The notes: generated by a model not told the origin, from the letters alone. A DNA stretch of 64,000 bases from RHKX01 sp963820055 (GCA_963820055.1 CAWFYJ010000003.1:930001-994000); one strand, 5' to 3'. Numbered from the stretch's first letter, positions 50,709 through 61,426 are shown. A program made the numbers and translations.

Positions 50709-51626
50709 GTGGAAGACCGGAAGACACGCATTCTCGAGATCGGTTCCGACGACGGGCTGATCGCCTCCTTCGCGCCCGACGCCGGCATGGTCTGCTGCTC
50801 GCTGACCCACCGGGGCGAGCAGGTGCTCGGCCTGCGCGGCGGACTCGACGCCTACATCGAGAAGCGCTCGACGATGGGCATTCCGCTCCTCCACCCCTGG
50901 GCCAACCGGCTCGCACGAAGGCAGTTCGAGGTGGCCGGACGCGAGGTCGACGTCGGCGCGGCCGGCCCGCCGCCGAAGCTCGACGGAAACGGCCTTCCGA
51001 TCCACGGCCTGATGACGGCGGCACCGGGGTGGGAGGCTCGCAGCGAGGAGACGGCGGACGGCGGCCGGATCGTGGCGAGCTTCCAGTTCGACGGCGCCCT
51101 CGCCGCGGGGTTCCCGTTTCCCCACTCGCTCACGCTCGTCGCGGAGGTCGCCGCGATCGAGCTGCGGATCGAGTTGTCCGTCCTCGCCGACGCCGGGAGC
51201 GAAGTGCCGATCGCCTTCGGGTTCCATCCCTACCTCGCGATGCCCGGGGTTCCCCGGCGGCAGTGGGAGGTCAGCGTTCCCGTTGAGACGGGCCTGCCCC
51301 TCGACGAGCGCGGTCTGCCGACCGGCGATCGCGTCACCGTCGAGGCGATCCGGGGGCCGCTCGGCGACCGAACCTTCGACGATGCCTTCGTCGCACCCTC
51401 CGCGGGCGAGCCGTTCCGCCTCAGCGGCGGAGGCCGTTCTATCGAGATGACCTTCGACCGCGGCTTTCCGTTCGCCCAGCTTTACGCGCCGCCCGGCGAG
51501 GAGCTGCTCGCCTGGGAGCCGATGACCGCTCCCACGAACGCGCTGGTCAGCGGCGACGACCTGCGGGTGATCGCCGCGGGCCAGAGCCACCGGGCGGCGT
51601 TCACGGTCACGGTCGGCGACGGCTGA
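50709..51626 (+). CDS. Aldose 1-epimerase family protein
   Basis: 305 residues of the galactose mutarotase fold: H-P-W-A-N-R near 65, G-L-P-I-H-G-L near 98 (His), G-F-H-P-Y-L near 175 (catalytic His) and D-D-A-F near 230. The family interconverts sugar anomers; D-hexose-6-phosphate variants also exist. GTG start with TAGGGT 6 nt upstream, compatible with a leaderless transcript. Divergent from the aldehyde dehydrogenase. Confidence 0.88.
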   Translation: MEDRKTRILEIGSDDGLIASFAPDAGMVCCSLTHRGEQVLGLRGGLDAYIEKRSTMGIPLLHPWANRLARRQFEVAGREVDVGAAGPPPKLDGNGLPIHGLMTAAPGWEARSEETADGGRIVASFQFDGALAAGFPFPHSLTLVAEVAAIELRIELSVLADAGSEVPIAFGFHPYLAMPGVPRRQWEVSVPVETGLPLDERGLPTGDRVTVEAIRGPLGDRTFDDAFVAPSAGEPFRLSGGGRSIEMTFDRGFPFAQLYAPPGEELLAWEPMTAPTNALVSGDDLRVIAAGQSHRAAFTVTVGDG

Positions 51627-51634
51627 GGCCGCCC

Positions 51635-52318
51635 TCAGACTCCGCGCTCGGGGTTCTGGATCCGGTCGATGCCGTCGGCGAGGCCGGCGAGCATCTCCTC
51701 GCGGACCCGGAGCTTCGTGGCGTGATGCGCCGTCATGTCGATGCGGGCTAGCTGCCTCGCGGACTCCGTCGCGGTTCCCAGGACCTGCTCGGGCGCGACG
51801 ACGGTGTCAAAGAAGCCCGCCGCCTCGGCCGCTTCCGGGTCGAGGATCGCGCCGGTGATCGTGCAGCGGTCGAAGGCGGGCGGCGTCAGCCGATGGCGGG
51901 CCAGCGCGATTCCGAAGTAGGGCATCGTCAGGCCGATCGCAACCTCGTTGAGGCCGATCTTGAAGCCGCCTGCTGCGCCGACCCGGTGATCGGCTGAGAG
52001 GAGCAGGAAGGCTCCCATCGCCATCGCGTTGCCGTTGCAGGCGACGACGATCGGGCGCGGGAACCGCAGCATCCGCTCGGAGGTGCGGGCTCCCGCGGCG
52101 AGCATGGTCGGCCAGTCGTCGCTGCGCAGGTCGAAACCCGCCGAGAAGGTCCGCTCACGGCCCGTCATCACAACGACCGCCTCGTCGCTCTCGGCCTGGT
52201 CGAGACGCCCGTTGATCGAGGCGAGCATCTCCGCCGAGAGGGCGTTGACCTTCCCGTCGTCGAGGGTGATCGTCGCGATGCCGTCGTTCAGTTCGTAAGT
52301 CGTGAGTTGATCGCTCAT
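51635..52318 (-). CDS. Enoyl-CoA hydratase/isomerase family protein
   Basis: 227 residues: I-A-T-I-T-L-D-D-G-K-V-N-A-L near 14, the oxyanion region F-S-A-G-F-D-L near 60 and N-G-N-A-M-A-M-G near 95, all crotonase features. The second acidic residue used by true hydratases is not clear, so it may be an isomerase or other crotonase. Divergent from a PaaI-type thioesterase, which fits acyl-CoA metabolism. Confidence 0.88.
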   Translation of the reverse strand: MSDQLTTYELNDGIATITLDDGKVNALSAEMLASINGRLDQAESDEAVVVMTGRERTFSAGFDLRSDDWPTMLAAGARTSERMLRFPRPIVVACNGNAMAMGAFLLLSADHRVGAAGGFKIGLNEVAIGLTMPYFGIALARHRLTPPAFDRCTITGAILDPEAAEAAGFFDTVVAPEQVLGTATESARQLARIDMTAHHATKLRVREEMLAGLADGIDRIQNPERGV

Positions 52319-52352
52319 GCCGGGAGCCTATGCGGTGACTAGGGTCCCGCCG

Positions 52353-52742
52353 ATGGCAGACGAACGCGATTACAGCCCCGGCCCCTTCTCCGTCCATCTC
52401 GGGTTTCGCGTCGTGCGGGCGGACCGGGACGGCTCCATCGTCGAAGCAGATCCGGGGCCCGAGCACTGCAACGGCGGCGGGATCGTCCACGGCGGCTACC
52501 TGAGCGCCCTGCTCGACACCGCCACCGGGTGGGCGGTGCACGCGAGGACGCCCGACGACGTCGCCGCCCCCCACATCCAGATCAGCGTCCAGTTCATCCG
52601 CGCAGCCGTGCCCAGCGAGACGCTGGTCTGCCACGGCCGCAGCGTGTCCGTCGGCCGCCGGATCGCATCGGCCGAGGCCGAGATCACGCAGGGCGACCGC
52701 GTGATCGCGCGAGCCTCCTCGAGCCACGCGGTCCTCTCATAG
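52353..52742 (+). CDS. PaaI-family hotdog-fold thioesterase
   Basis: 129 residues with N-G-G-G-I-V-H-G-G-Y-L-S-A-L-L-D near 34-49, where the Asn, His/Gly and Asp positions match PaaI-like acyl-CoA thioesterases, and G-R-S-V-S-V-G-R-R-I-A near 95. They hydrolyse aryl- or acyl-CoA thioesters. ATG 52353 is preferred over 52317, because a TAGGGT element lies 7 nt upstream and the longer form adds a non-conserved start. Confidence 0.87.
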   Translation: MADERDYSPGPFSVHLGFRVVRADRDGSIVEADPGPEHCNGGGIVHGGYLSALLDTATGWAVHARTPDDVAAPHIQISVQFIRAAVPSETLVCHGRSVSVGRRIASAEAEITQGDRVIARASSSHAVLS

Positions 52743-52769
52743 TCCGCCCGATCGGCCATCCTTAGTCCG

Positions 52770-53834
52770 ATGGCGGGCGACGCGGTTGTGGTCGATGCGG
52801 ACGGGCGCGAGGTCCGGGTCTCGAGCCCGGACCGGGTGATCTTCGAGGCGACCGACCGGACCGGCGAGGTCACGAAGCTCCAGATCGCCGAGTACTACCT
52901 GTCCGTGGGCGACGGAATCATGCGGGCCCTCCGCGAGCGCCCGACGACCCTGGAACGCTGGCCGAAGGGCGTCCACGAGGGGATCGTGCTCTCGACCCGG
53001 GAGCGCGGCGGGGGCGACGCCTTCTACCAAAAGCGCGTCCCCAAGGGTGCTCCTGACTGGCTCGAGACGGCCCGGATCGAGTTCCCCTCCGGCCGGCACG
53101 CCGACGAGATCTGCCCGACCGAGCTGGGCGTCGTCGCCTGGTGCGCGCATATGGGGACGCTGACCTTCCACCCGTGGCCGGTTCGCCGGGCCGACGTCGA
53201 CCATCCCGACGAGCTGCGCCTCGACCTCGACCCGCAACCGGGCACCGACTTCGACGACGCGGCCCGGGTCGCCGCGGAGGCGCGGACGCTGCTCGGCGAG
53301 CTCGGCTACGCAGGCTTCCCGAAGACCTCGGGCGGGCGCGGGATCCACATCTACGTACGGATCGAGCCGCGCTGGACCTTCACCGACATGCGTCATGCCG
53401 CGATCGCCTTCGGCCGCGAGCTCGAACGACGGATGCCGGGTGAGGTCACGACCAAGTGGTGGAAGGAGGAGCGCGGCGAGAAGGTATTCGTCGACTACAA
53501 CCAGAACGCCCGCGACCGGACGATCGCCTCGCCCTACAGCGTCCGCGCGAAGCCCGGGGCGCCGGTCTCGGCGCCACTCCTCTGGGACGAGCTTGCCGAC
53601 GCCAGGCCGGAGGACTTCACGGTCGAGTCGATGCCGGCCCGCTTCGCGGACGTCGGTGACCGCTTCGCGACGATCGACGACGTCCACCACTCGCTCGAGC
53701 CGCTCCTCGAGATGTACGAGCGCGACGAGGCGGAGGGCGAGGGCGACATGCCCTACCCCCCGGACTATCCGAAGATGCCGGGCGAGCCGAAGCGCGTCCA
53801 GCCCTCCCGCGACCGCGATCGCAAGAAGGACTAG
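52770..53834 (+). CDS. Second LigD-type polymerase/primase domain protein
   Basis: 354 residues, PolDom family: I-F-E-A-T-D-R-T near 25 (in place of the usual F-P), D-L-D-P-Q-P-G-T-D near 153 (catalytic Asp pair), T-S-G-G-R-G-I-H-I-Y near 188 and V-D-Y-N-Q-N near 240. It resembles the stand-alone PolDom proteins of mycobacteria that are not part of LigD. Located 30 kb from the Ku/LigD island with no other repair gene beside it. The Asp/Arg/Lys-rich tail is longer than usual. Confidence 0.9.
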   Translation: MAGDAVVVDADGREVRVSSPDRVIFEATDRTGEVTKLQIAEYYLSVGDGIMRALRERPTTLERWPKGVHEGIVLSTRERGGGDAFYQKRVPKGAPDWLETARIEFPSGRHADEICPTELGVVAWCAHMGTLTFHPWPVRRADVDHPDELRLDLDPQPGTDFDDAARVAAEARTLLGELGYAGFPKTSGGRGIHIYVRIEPRWTFTDMRHAAIAFGRELERRMPGEVTTKWWKEERGEKVFVDYNQNARDRTIASPYSVRAKPGAPVSAPLLWDELADARPEDFTVESMPARFADVGDRFATIDDVHHSLEPLLEMYERDEAEGEGDMPYPPDYPKMPGEPKRVQPSRDRDRKKD

Positions 53835-53853
53835 ACGCGCGGCTCGCTACGGG

Positions 53854-54012
53854 TCAGGCCTCCTGGTTGGGGTCCGACTCCGGCGGTGGCGGCGGCGGCT
53901 GGTTCTCGGTGTCCGGGCCGCCCTCGGGCCGCTCTGGGCTCGGCGGGTTCTCGGCGCCGGGCGGGTCCGTTTCGGGTGATTCGGTCTCTGGTGCTTCGGT
54001 CTGTTCGCTCAT
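53854..54012 (-). CDS. Small Pro/Glu-rich acidic protein (52 aa)
   Basis: 52 residues, M-S-E-Q-T-E-A-P-E-T then a mix of Pro, Glu, Gly and Asp including six consecutive prolines; no hydrophobic segment. No family recognised. Support for a real gene comes from the SigB-like promoter whose -10 box lies 9 nt before ATG 54012, the same spacing as several other genes here, and from its likeness in composition to the acidic protein at 8560. Confidence 0.55.
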   Translation of the reverse strand: MSEQTEAPETESPETDPPGAENPPSPERPEGGPDTENQPPPPPPESDPNQEA

Positions 54013-54021
54013 ACGGACGGC

Positions 54022-54045
54022 CTACCCACCCTCGAGCCGCTGAAC
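54022..54045 (-). promoter_or_regulatory. SigB/SigF-like promoter for the 52-aa protein
   Basis: Minus strand: GTTC, 14-nt spacer, GGGTAG; 9 nt to ATG 54012. Confidence 0.55.
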
Positions 54046-54058
54046 AGAGACGATCGGC

Positions 54059-55657
54059 TCAGAGGTGAAAACCGCCCGAGCGGTGATGGTGGCCGTGACG
54101 CGGGTCGTCCGGGGCGAGGACCTCGGGCTCCCGGGCCGGACGCTCGGGGGCGAGCAACCACCAGGTCATCACCGTGCAGATCGCTGCGACCCCGACGAGG
54201 ATCCAGAGCGAGTGGCCGAGCGCATAGGTGAACGCGTCGGTCGCGATGTCCCGGATCTCGCTCGCGAGGCCCTTCCCGTCAGCGGCGACCGCTTCCTGGG
54301 CCTTCTGCGATCCGGCGAGCAGGCCATCGAGCTGCTCTCGGTGGCGGCCGGTCATCTCGACGCCGCGCTGACCGAGGGCGTCGTCGATCTGGCCGCGGAG
54401 CAGGCCCTGGAAGACCGCTGAGACGACGGCCAGCCCGATCGCGCCGGCCATGACCCGGTTCATCGCCAGGACCGAGGCCGCGATTCCGGCCTTCGCCTTC
54501 GGCATCGCCGCCATCGCGGCGGTCGACATGGGCGCGTAGACGAATGCCAGCGACAGCCCGACCGCGAGCAGGCCGGGGAACAGCAGACCGTAGCCGGACG
54601 TTCCCGAGACCTGGGTGAGGACGACGAGACCGGCGACCCCGAACGCGAGGCCGACGGTCATCGTCGCCCGGGCGCCGAACTTCCCGGTCAGCCGGGACGA
54701 GAAGGGAGAGAAGAAGACCATCGGGACGGTGAGCGGGAGGATCAGCAGGCCCGCCTCGACCGCCGAGTAGCGAAGGATGTTCTGCAGGTACTGGGGCTCG
54801 AAGAACATCAGCGTCCAGTACGTCGCGACGACGCCGAAGGCGGCAACGGTGGCGCCGAGATACGGCCGGTTCCGAAACAGCGCGAACTCGACGATCGGGT
54901 TCCGGACCCGGTGCTCGGCGAACCAGAAGCCCGCGAGCGCGGCGAGGCCGGCGGCGAGCAGGGCGAGCGTCCGGGCCGATGTCCACCCCCACTCGTCGGC
55001 GTTGACGAGAGCGAAGACCGCGCCGCCGAGACCCACGGTCAGCAGGACCAGGCCGATCCAGTCGATCGTCGGCTCCGACGTCTCGTCCCTGATCTCGAGC
55101 GCGGCCGCGCGGACGAGGACGATCGCGCCGACGACGATCGGGATGTTGATCGCGAAGATCAGCCGCCAGTCGAGGTCGGAGAGCACGCCGCCGATCAGTG
55201 GCCCGATGCCGAGGGCGATCGCCGACACGGCGGTCCAGATCCCGATCGCCCGCGGCTGCTCGTCGAGCGGGAATACGTTCGTCACGAGCGCGAGCGACAG
55301 CGGCAGCATCGATGCGGCGCCGGCGGCCATGACGACGCGACCGACGATCAGGACGTCCGGGCTCGGAGCGACTCCGGCGATCAGCGAGCCGGCGCCGAAG
55401 ATCGCGAACCCGATCAGGAACACGCGCTTGCGGCCGAAGATGTCGCCGAACCGACCGGCGGTCACGACCAAGGCGGCGACGACGAGCAGGTAGGCATTCA
55501 GCACCCACTGGAGCTGGTCGTTGCTGGCATCGAGGTCGGCCTGGATCGACGGGAGCGCCAGCGCGACGACCGTCGAGTCGAGCATCAGCAGGAAGAGCCC
55601 GGCGCTGGTCCCGGCAAGCACCCACCACTTCCGGTTCGCCTCGGTCAGCCCGGCCAC
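54059..55657 (-). CDS. MFS multidrug exporter, DHA2 family (14 TM)
   Basis: 532 residues with about 14 hydrophobic helices. Signatures: L-D-S-T-V-V-A-L-A-L-P near 26 (motif D1), G-R-F-G-D-I-F-G-R-K-R near 67 (motif A) and P-L-I-G-G-V-L-S near 153 (motif C, antiporter). EmrB/QacA-type proton-driven drug exporter in the inner membrane. The final tail is His-rich (H-G-H-H-H-R). No regulator gene adjacent. Confidence 0.92.
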   Translation of the reverse strand: MAGLTEANRKWWVLAGTSAGLFLLMLDSTVVALALPSIQADLDASNDQLQWVLNAYLLVVAALVVTAGRFGDIFGRKRVFLIGFAIFGAGSLIAGVAPSPDVLIVGRVVMAAGAASMLPLSLALVTNVFPLDEQPRAIGIWTAVSAIALGIGPLIGGVLSDLDWRLIFAINIPIVVGAIVLVRAAALEIRDETSEPTIDWIGLVLLTVGLGGAVFALVNADEWGWTSARTLALLAAGLAALAGFWFAEHRVRNPIVEFALFRNRPYLGATVAAFGVVATYWTLMFFEPQYLQNILRYSAVEAGLLILPLTVPMVFFSPFSSRLTGKFGARATMTVGLAFGVAGLVVLTQVSGTSGYGLLFPGLLAVGLSLAFVYAPMSTAAMAAMPKAKAGIAASVLAMNRVMAGAIGLAVVSAVFQGLLRGQIDDALGQRGVEMTGRHREQLDGLLAGSQKAQEAVAADGKGLASEIRDIATDAFTYALGHSLWILVGVAAICTVMTWWLLAPERPAREPEVLAPDDPRHGHHHRSGGFHL

Positions 55658-55710
55658 GCGGCGAGCCTATCCGCGGCGGCCGACACGAGACCGCGACGCG
55701 CGGTCAGGGC

Positions 55711-56520
55711 TCAGAAGCGGTGAAACTGCGCCTCGACGAGGCAGTAGGCGCCGAAGATGAAGAGGCCGATCGCGGTCAGGAACAGCAGGACCGAACCGTA
55801 GGCCTGTTGCGCTATCTCCTGAAGGGCGCCGTCGAGACCGATGGCCTCCTGCGGGTCGTACTCGACCGCCGCCTTGATCAGGAAGCCGCCGATCAGAAGG
55901 AAGACGATGCCGCGGGCGGCGAGCCCGGCCACGCCGAGAACCCGGGCCACGGTGCGCATTCGCTCGCTCATCCGTCCCGTCTCGAGCTCTTCCTCGAACG
56001 ACGTCGAGAGCGATCGGTACCCCTGATAGACGCCGACGCCGATGATCACCAGGCCCGCGGCAAAGACGAGGACGACGCCTCCGGGCAGATCGAAGACCGT
56101 CGACGTCGTCTTGTCCTCGTTGGAGCCGCCGCCGCCGGAGCTGGTGAGAAGCCGGACCGCGGTCACGCAGAGGCCGCCGTAGATCACGAAGCGAACGCCG
56201 GACGCGGCGCGCTGGAGGCGGTCCTCGGCATCCTCGCTCGCCGCCTTTCCGGCCGGGCCGGAGAACACCTCGACGAGACGGAAGACGGCCATCGCGGCAA
56301 GCCCCGCGGCGAGGAGAACGAGCAGGACCGTGCCCGCGGCACTATCGGTCAGCGAACCGAGCGCGCCCGATTGGTCCGCCGTGCTCCGTTCCCCTCCGAG
56401 CGCGACCGAGGCGGCGATGACGGCGACGATCCCGTAGAGGACGCCCTGCGCTACGTACCCGACCCTCCCGAGCCGCTCGTGCGCACGCGACAGATCGGCG
56501 GCATGCGGTGCTCCCTCCAT
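55711..56520 (-). CDS. DUF1206 membrane protein
   Basis: 269 residues in three repeats of a two-helix unit with the DUF1206 block (R-V-G-Y-V-A-Q-G-V-L-Y-G near 18; R-F-V-I-Y-G-G-L near 110; G-L-A-A-R-G-I-V-F-L near 195). Function unknown; the family is common in actinobacteria and cyanobacteria. ATG 56520 is fixed by a consensus stress-type promoter 10 nt upstream. Divergent from furA. Confidence 0.9.
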   Translation of the reverse strand: MEGAPHAADLSRAHERLGRVGYVAQGVLYGIVAVIAASVALGGERSTADQSGALGSLTDSAAGTVLLVLLAAGLAAMAVFRLVEVFSGPAGKAASEDAEDRLQRAASGVRFVIYGGLCVTAVRLLTSSGGGGSNEDKTTSTVFDLPGGVVLVFAAGLVIIGVGVYQGYRSLSTSFEEELETGRMSERMRTVARVLGVAGLAARGIVFLLIGGFLIKAAVEYDPQEAIGLDGALQEIAQQAYGSVLLFLTAIGLFIFGAYCLVEAQFHRF

Positions 56521-56530
56521 CGCCGCCTCG

Positions 56531-56556
56531 GTACCCACCGCTTCGATTCGACAAAC
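56531..56556 (-). promoter_or_regulatory. SigB/SigF-like promoter for the DUF1206 gene
   Basis: Minus strand: GTTT, 16-nt spacer, GGGTAC; 10 nt to ATG 56520. Confidence 0.7.
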
Positions 56557-56620
56557 CGGAAACGTCCGTCGGAGCCACCGGAACTTGATCGATTCCAGAT
56601 AACGGGTAGTGTGCGGCGCA

Positions 56621-57064
56621 GTGCCTACCGCCGCCGAATACGAGGAGTTGCTGCGGGGGGCCGACCTTCGCGTCACCCGGCCGCGAGTGGCGGTCCTCAC
56701 CGCGGTCTACGACCACCCCCACGCCGACACGAACTCGATCATCGGGCTCGTCCGCGACGACCTCGGCGAGGTCTCCCATCAGGCGGTCTACGACGTGCTG
56801 CGCGTGTTCACCGATGCCGGGCTCCTCCGGCACATCCAGCCGCCCGGCTCGGTCGCCCGCTACGAGTCGCGGGTCGGCGACAACCACCATCACGTCGTCT
56901 GCCGCTCGTGCGGCGCGATCGCCGACGTCGACTGCGCCGTCGGCGACACCCCCTGCCTTCAACCGTCCGACGACCACGGCTTCGCCATCGATGAAGCCGA
57001 GGTCGTCTACCGGGGCCTCTGCCCCGACTGCTCGACCGCGAGCAACCCCGCCAGTGCCAACTGA
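56621..57064 (+). CDS. furA: Fur-family peroxide/iron regulator (FurA)
   Basis: 147 residues. The winged helix has L-R-V-T-R-P-R-V-A-V-L near 17 and V-S-H-Q-A-V-Y-D-V-L near 50; metal sites include N-H-H-H-V-V-C-R-S-C-G near 90 and C-P-D-C near the end (structural Zn CxxC pairs). In mycobacteria and streptomyces FurA represses its own operon with katG and is relieved by peroxide. GTG 56621 gives the usual length; GTG 56609 is possible. katG follows after 17 nt. A GGGTAG box ends 11 nt before the start but has no good -35. Confidence 0.92.
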   Translation: MPTAAEYEELLRGADLRVTRPRVAVLTAVYDHPHADTNSIIGLVRDDLGEVSHQAVYDVLRVFTDAGLLRHIQPPGSVARYESRVGDNHHHVVCRSCGAIADVDCAVGDTPCLQPSDDHGFAIDEAEVVYRGLCPDCSTASNPASAN

Positions 57065-57081
57065 ACCCCGAAAGGACCCAG

Positions 57082-59319
<2,238 letters not shown>

Positions 59320-59344
59320 GACGACCGCCGCGCTCCGGGCGCGG

Positions 59345-59395
59345 GCCAGTGGTGCAGATTTGGTCCGGATAGCGGACCAAATCCGTGCCACTGGC
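59345..59395. repeat. Dispersed palindromic repeat, copy B (possible katG terminator)
   Basis: Outer arms GCCAGTGG / CCACTGGC and inner perfect 10-bp arms ATTTGGTCCG / CGGACCAAAT around GATAG. The same 47-nt core layout occurs at 13660-13706. Here it lies 25 nt after katG and could stop transcription. Confidence 0.7.
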
Positions 59396-59497
59396 GCCGC
59401 CGGCCGGCCGCGATGAGTCTTCGGTGCCTCACGGGTCTCTTTCCGGAAGGACGTAGGCGAGACGCGGCCGGACCGGCCGCCGAAAAGGAGTCATGAG

Positions 59498-59848
59498 ATG
59501 ACGCGATACCTGATTTCGTTCCCCGGCGACGCGATGGACCACATCCCCGCCGAGGAGCTGCCGGCCGTGGGAGAGGCCGCTCACGCGGTGGTTCAGGAGG
59601 CCATGAACGCAGGCGTGTTGGTGTTCGGCGGCGGTCTGTCGGGGGAGGTCGATCCCGTCAAGGTGAGCGCTGACGGAACGGTCACCGCCGACACCTACCC
59701 GCAGACGAGCGAGTTCAGCGGCGGCTTCACCGTCATCGACCCGCCGACGCGGGAGCAGGCCCTGGAGTGGGCCGCGAAGTTCGCGGCCGCGTGCCGATGC
59801 GCTCAAGAGGTGCGCGAGTTCGGGCCCGATGCAGCGGTCGGTAACTGA
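59498..59848 (+). CDS. YCII-related protein
   Basis: 116 residues of the YCII/DGPF family: R-Y-L-I-S-F-P near the start, V-F-G-G-G-L near 46, then T-V-T-A-D-T-Y-P-Q-T-S-E-F-S-G-G-F near 62-78. Distinct from the YCII protein at 35745, with little identity beyond the fold. Function unknown. AAAGGAG lies 9 nt before ATG 59498. Confidence 0.82.
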   Translation: MTRYLISFPGDAMDHIPAEELPAVGEAAHAVVQEAMNAGVLVFGGGLSGEVDPVKVSADGTVTADTYPQTSEFSGGFTVIDPPTREQALEWAAKFAAACRCAQEVREFGPDAAVGN

Positions 59849-59923
59849 CCTGTCTGGCGAGCGCCCGGCGGGGACGAAACCGACGCTGGTGATGACGAAC
59901 GTCGCAGACGCGCGGGGCGGGGT

Positions 59924-60730
59924 TCAGGATTTCGGCCCGGCCGCCGGCGGACCGGACATCTCGTCAAGTTGGTCCTGCAGCACGGAGTCGGGGACCGTGA
60001 TGATCCCGCGGGTCGGACGGTCGAGATCTGCAGTCACGAACAAGAGAAAGGCGACGAGGGCCGATGCCAGAAGGACAGCGGGCGCGCCGCGGCCGACCAT
60101 CGCCAAATAGCCGGCGAGCAGCGCCAAGGCAACGCACGCCCCGGCGATTTCCAGCCATAGAACCGCGCTCGGCACCCGGTTGTTGAGCGAGGCGATGCGT
60201 GAGGCCTGGGCGTCGATCATCTCGTTCAGGGTCTCCACGTAGAGCCGCGGTGCCGTTTCCACCGGCGCATCGCTCACCGCTATGCCGGCGAGGTTCCAGA
60301 GCCGCTGTTGTACCGCGAGCTCCTCGTCGGCGGCCGCTGTCTCTTCGGCGCTCCCGGGCTGGTGGTCGTTCACGTTCACGGCGCTCCCGGCGTAGCGCTC
60401 GAGCAGATCCAGTGACCGGGCGCGGACCGGCTCATCCAGCAATTGGGCCCGCAGGTACGTGGTTCCGATCGCATTCGCCTCGGTGACCAGCGTCGCCCGC
60501 CGCTCCTCGTATCGGGACAGGGCGAGCGACAGCCCGAACGCGAGGATCAACCCGACGACACCGAGCAGCGCGCCCTGGAGAACTCCGAACGACTCCCCGA
60601 GTCCCTCTGACAGATGGCGCGCCTTGCCGCCGAGGTAGGCGCCGAGAAGCGTCGAGCCGAAGGTGAGGCCGAGCACGAGAATTGCCAGCGCAGGTGTCGG
60701 AAGATCGAAGAGAATCCGGGGCCTCTCCAT
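59924..60730 (-). CDS. DUF4239 (bestrophin-like) membrane protein
   Basis: 268 residues: two N-terminal hydrophobic helices (about 13-35 and 48-70), a soluble helical middle of about 105 residues and two C-terminal helices (about 188-210 and 215-233). The motif L-S-R-Y-E-E-R-R-A-T-L-V-T-E-A-N-A-I-G-T-T-Y-L-R matches DUF4239, a family with distant likeness to bestrophin channels. Transport function not shown. Same strand as the NUDIX and HD genes upstream but not clearly in one operon. Confidence 0.82.
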   Translation of the reverse strand: MERPRILFDLPTPALAILVLGLTFGSTLLGAYLGGKARHLSEGLGESFGVLQGALLGVVGLILAFGLSLALSRYEERRATLVTEANAIGTTYLRAQLLDEPVRARSLDLLERYAGSAVNVNDHQPGSAEETAAADEELAVQQRLWNLAGIAVSDAPVETAPRLYVETLNEMIDAQASRIASLNNRVPSAVLWLEIAGACVALALLAGYLAMVGRGAPAVLLASALVAFLLFVTADLDRPTRGIITVPDSVLQDQLDEMSGPPAAGPKS

Positions 60731-60790
60731 GGAGCTTCGCGTGTACTTCGGACGCTCACATCACCCGCTTTGGATGAACGCCGGATCAAC

Positions 60791-61426
60791 TCAGCGCCAG
60801 GCGAACACCGGCTCCTCGACGTGGTCGACCCGTTCGCCTGCGCGCCCGAGCAGCGCCACCTCCCGCAACTGAAGGAGCAGCGCCCCGGTCGGCGCGTGGA
60901 TCAGGTCGCCGCCGAGCGGGATCTGCACCACGGGGCGCTCGCTCTCGGGAATGGGCACGAAGCGCGGTTCGCAGTCCCTAAGCGCCTGCAGCTCGAACCG
61001 GTGAACGGCGAAGACCTCGTCGGGATCCGGCTCGATGACAGGCTCCGCCGCGCCCCAGAGGACGACCGGTGAGATGACGAAGCCGGAGCGAGTCGCGTAG
61101 TCGTCGAGCCAGCCGACGACGGCATCGGGTCGCAGCCGGAGGCCGAGCTCCTCCTCGAGCTCGCGGAGCGCGGCGTCGATCGGCGTCTCGCCGGGGTCGA
61201 GGCGGCCGCCGGGCAGCGCCCACTGCCCGGGGTGGCGGCGCATCCCGATCGGGCGCTGACAGAGCAGGAACGACGCGCCTCCCGGATCGCCGCCGACGAC
61301 GACGAACGCCACGGCGGCGTGGCGGCGGCCTTCGAGCGGCAACCGCCGCCGGTCGTGTGCATCGAGGTTCGCTCTGAGCTCCGACCGCAGGCCTTCCCCG
61401 AACTCGATCGGCTGACTCGCGCTCAC
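60791..61426 (-). CDS. NUDIX hydrolase (CoA pyrophosphatase-like)
   Basis: 211 residues. The Nudix box is G-x5-E-x7-R-E-L-x-E-E-x-G-L in G-R-L-D-P-G-E-T, near residues 74-96, preceded by R-R-H-P-G-Q-W-A-L-P-G-G as in CoA/NADH pyrophosphatases of the NUDT7/8 group. Hydrolyses a nucleoside diphosphate linked to another moiety; the exact substrate is unproven. ATG 61426. Confidence 0.88.
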   Translation of the reverse strand: MSASQPIEFGEGLRSELRANLDAHDRRRLPLEGRRHAAVAFVVVGGDPGGASFLLCQRPIGMRRHPGQWALPGGRLDPGETPIDAALRELEEELGLRLRPDAVVGWLDDYATRSGFVISPVVLWGAAEPVIEPDPDEVFAVHRFELQALRDCEPRFVPIPESERPVVQIPLGGDLIHAPTGALLLQLREVALLGRAGERVDHVEEPVFAWR

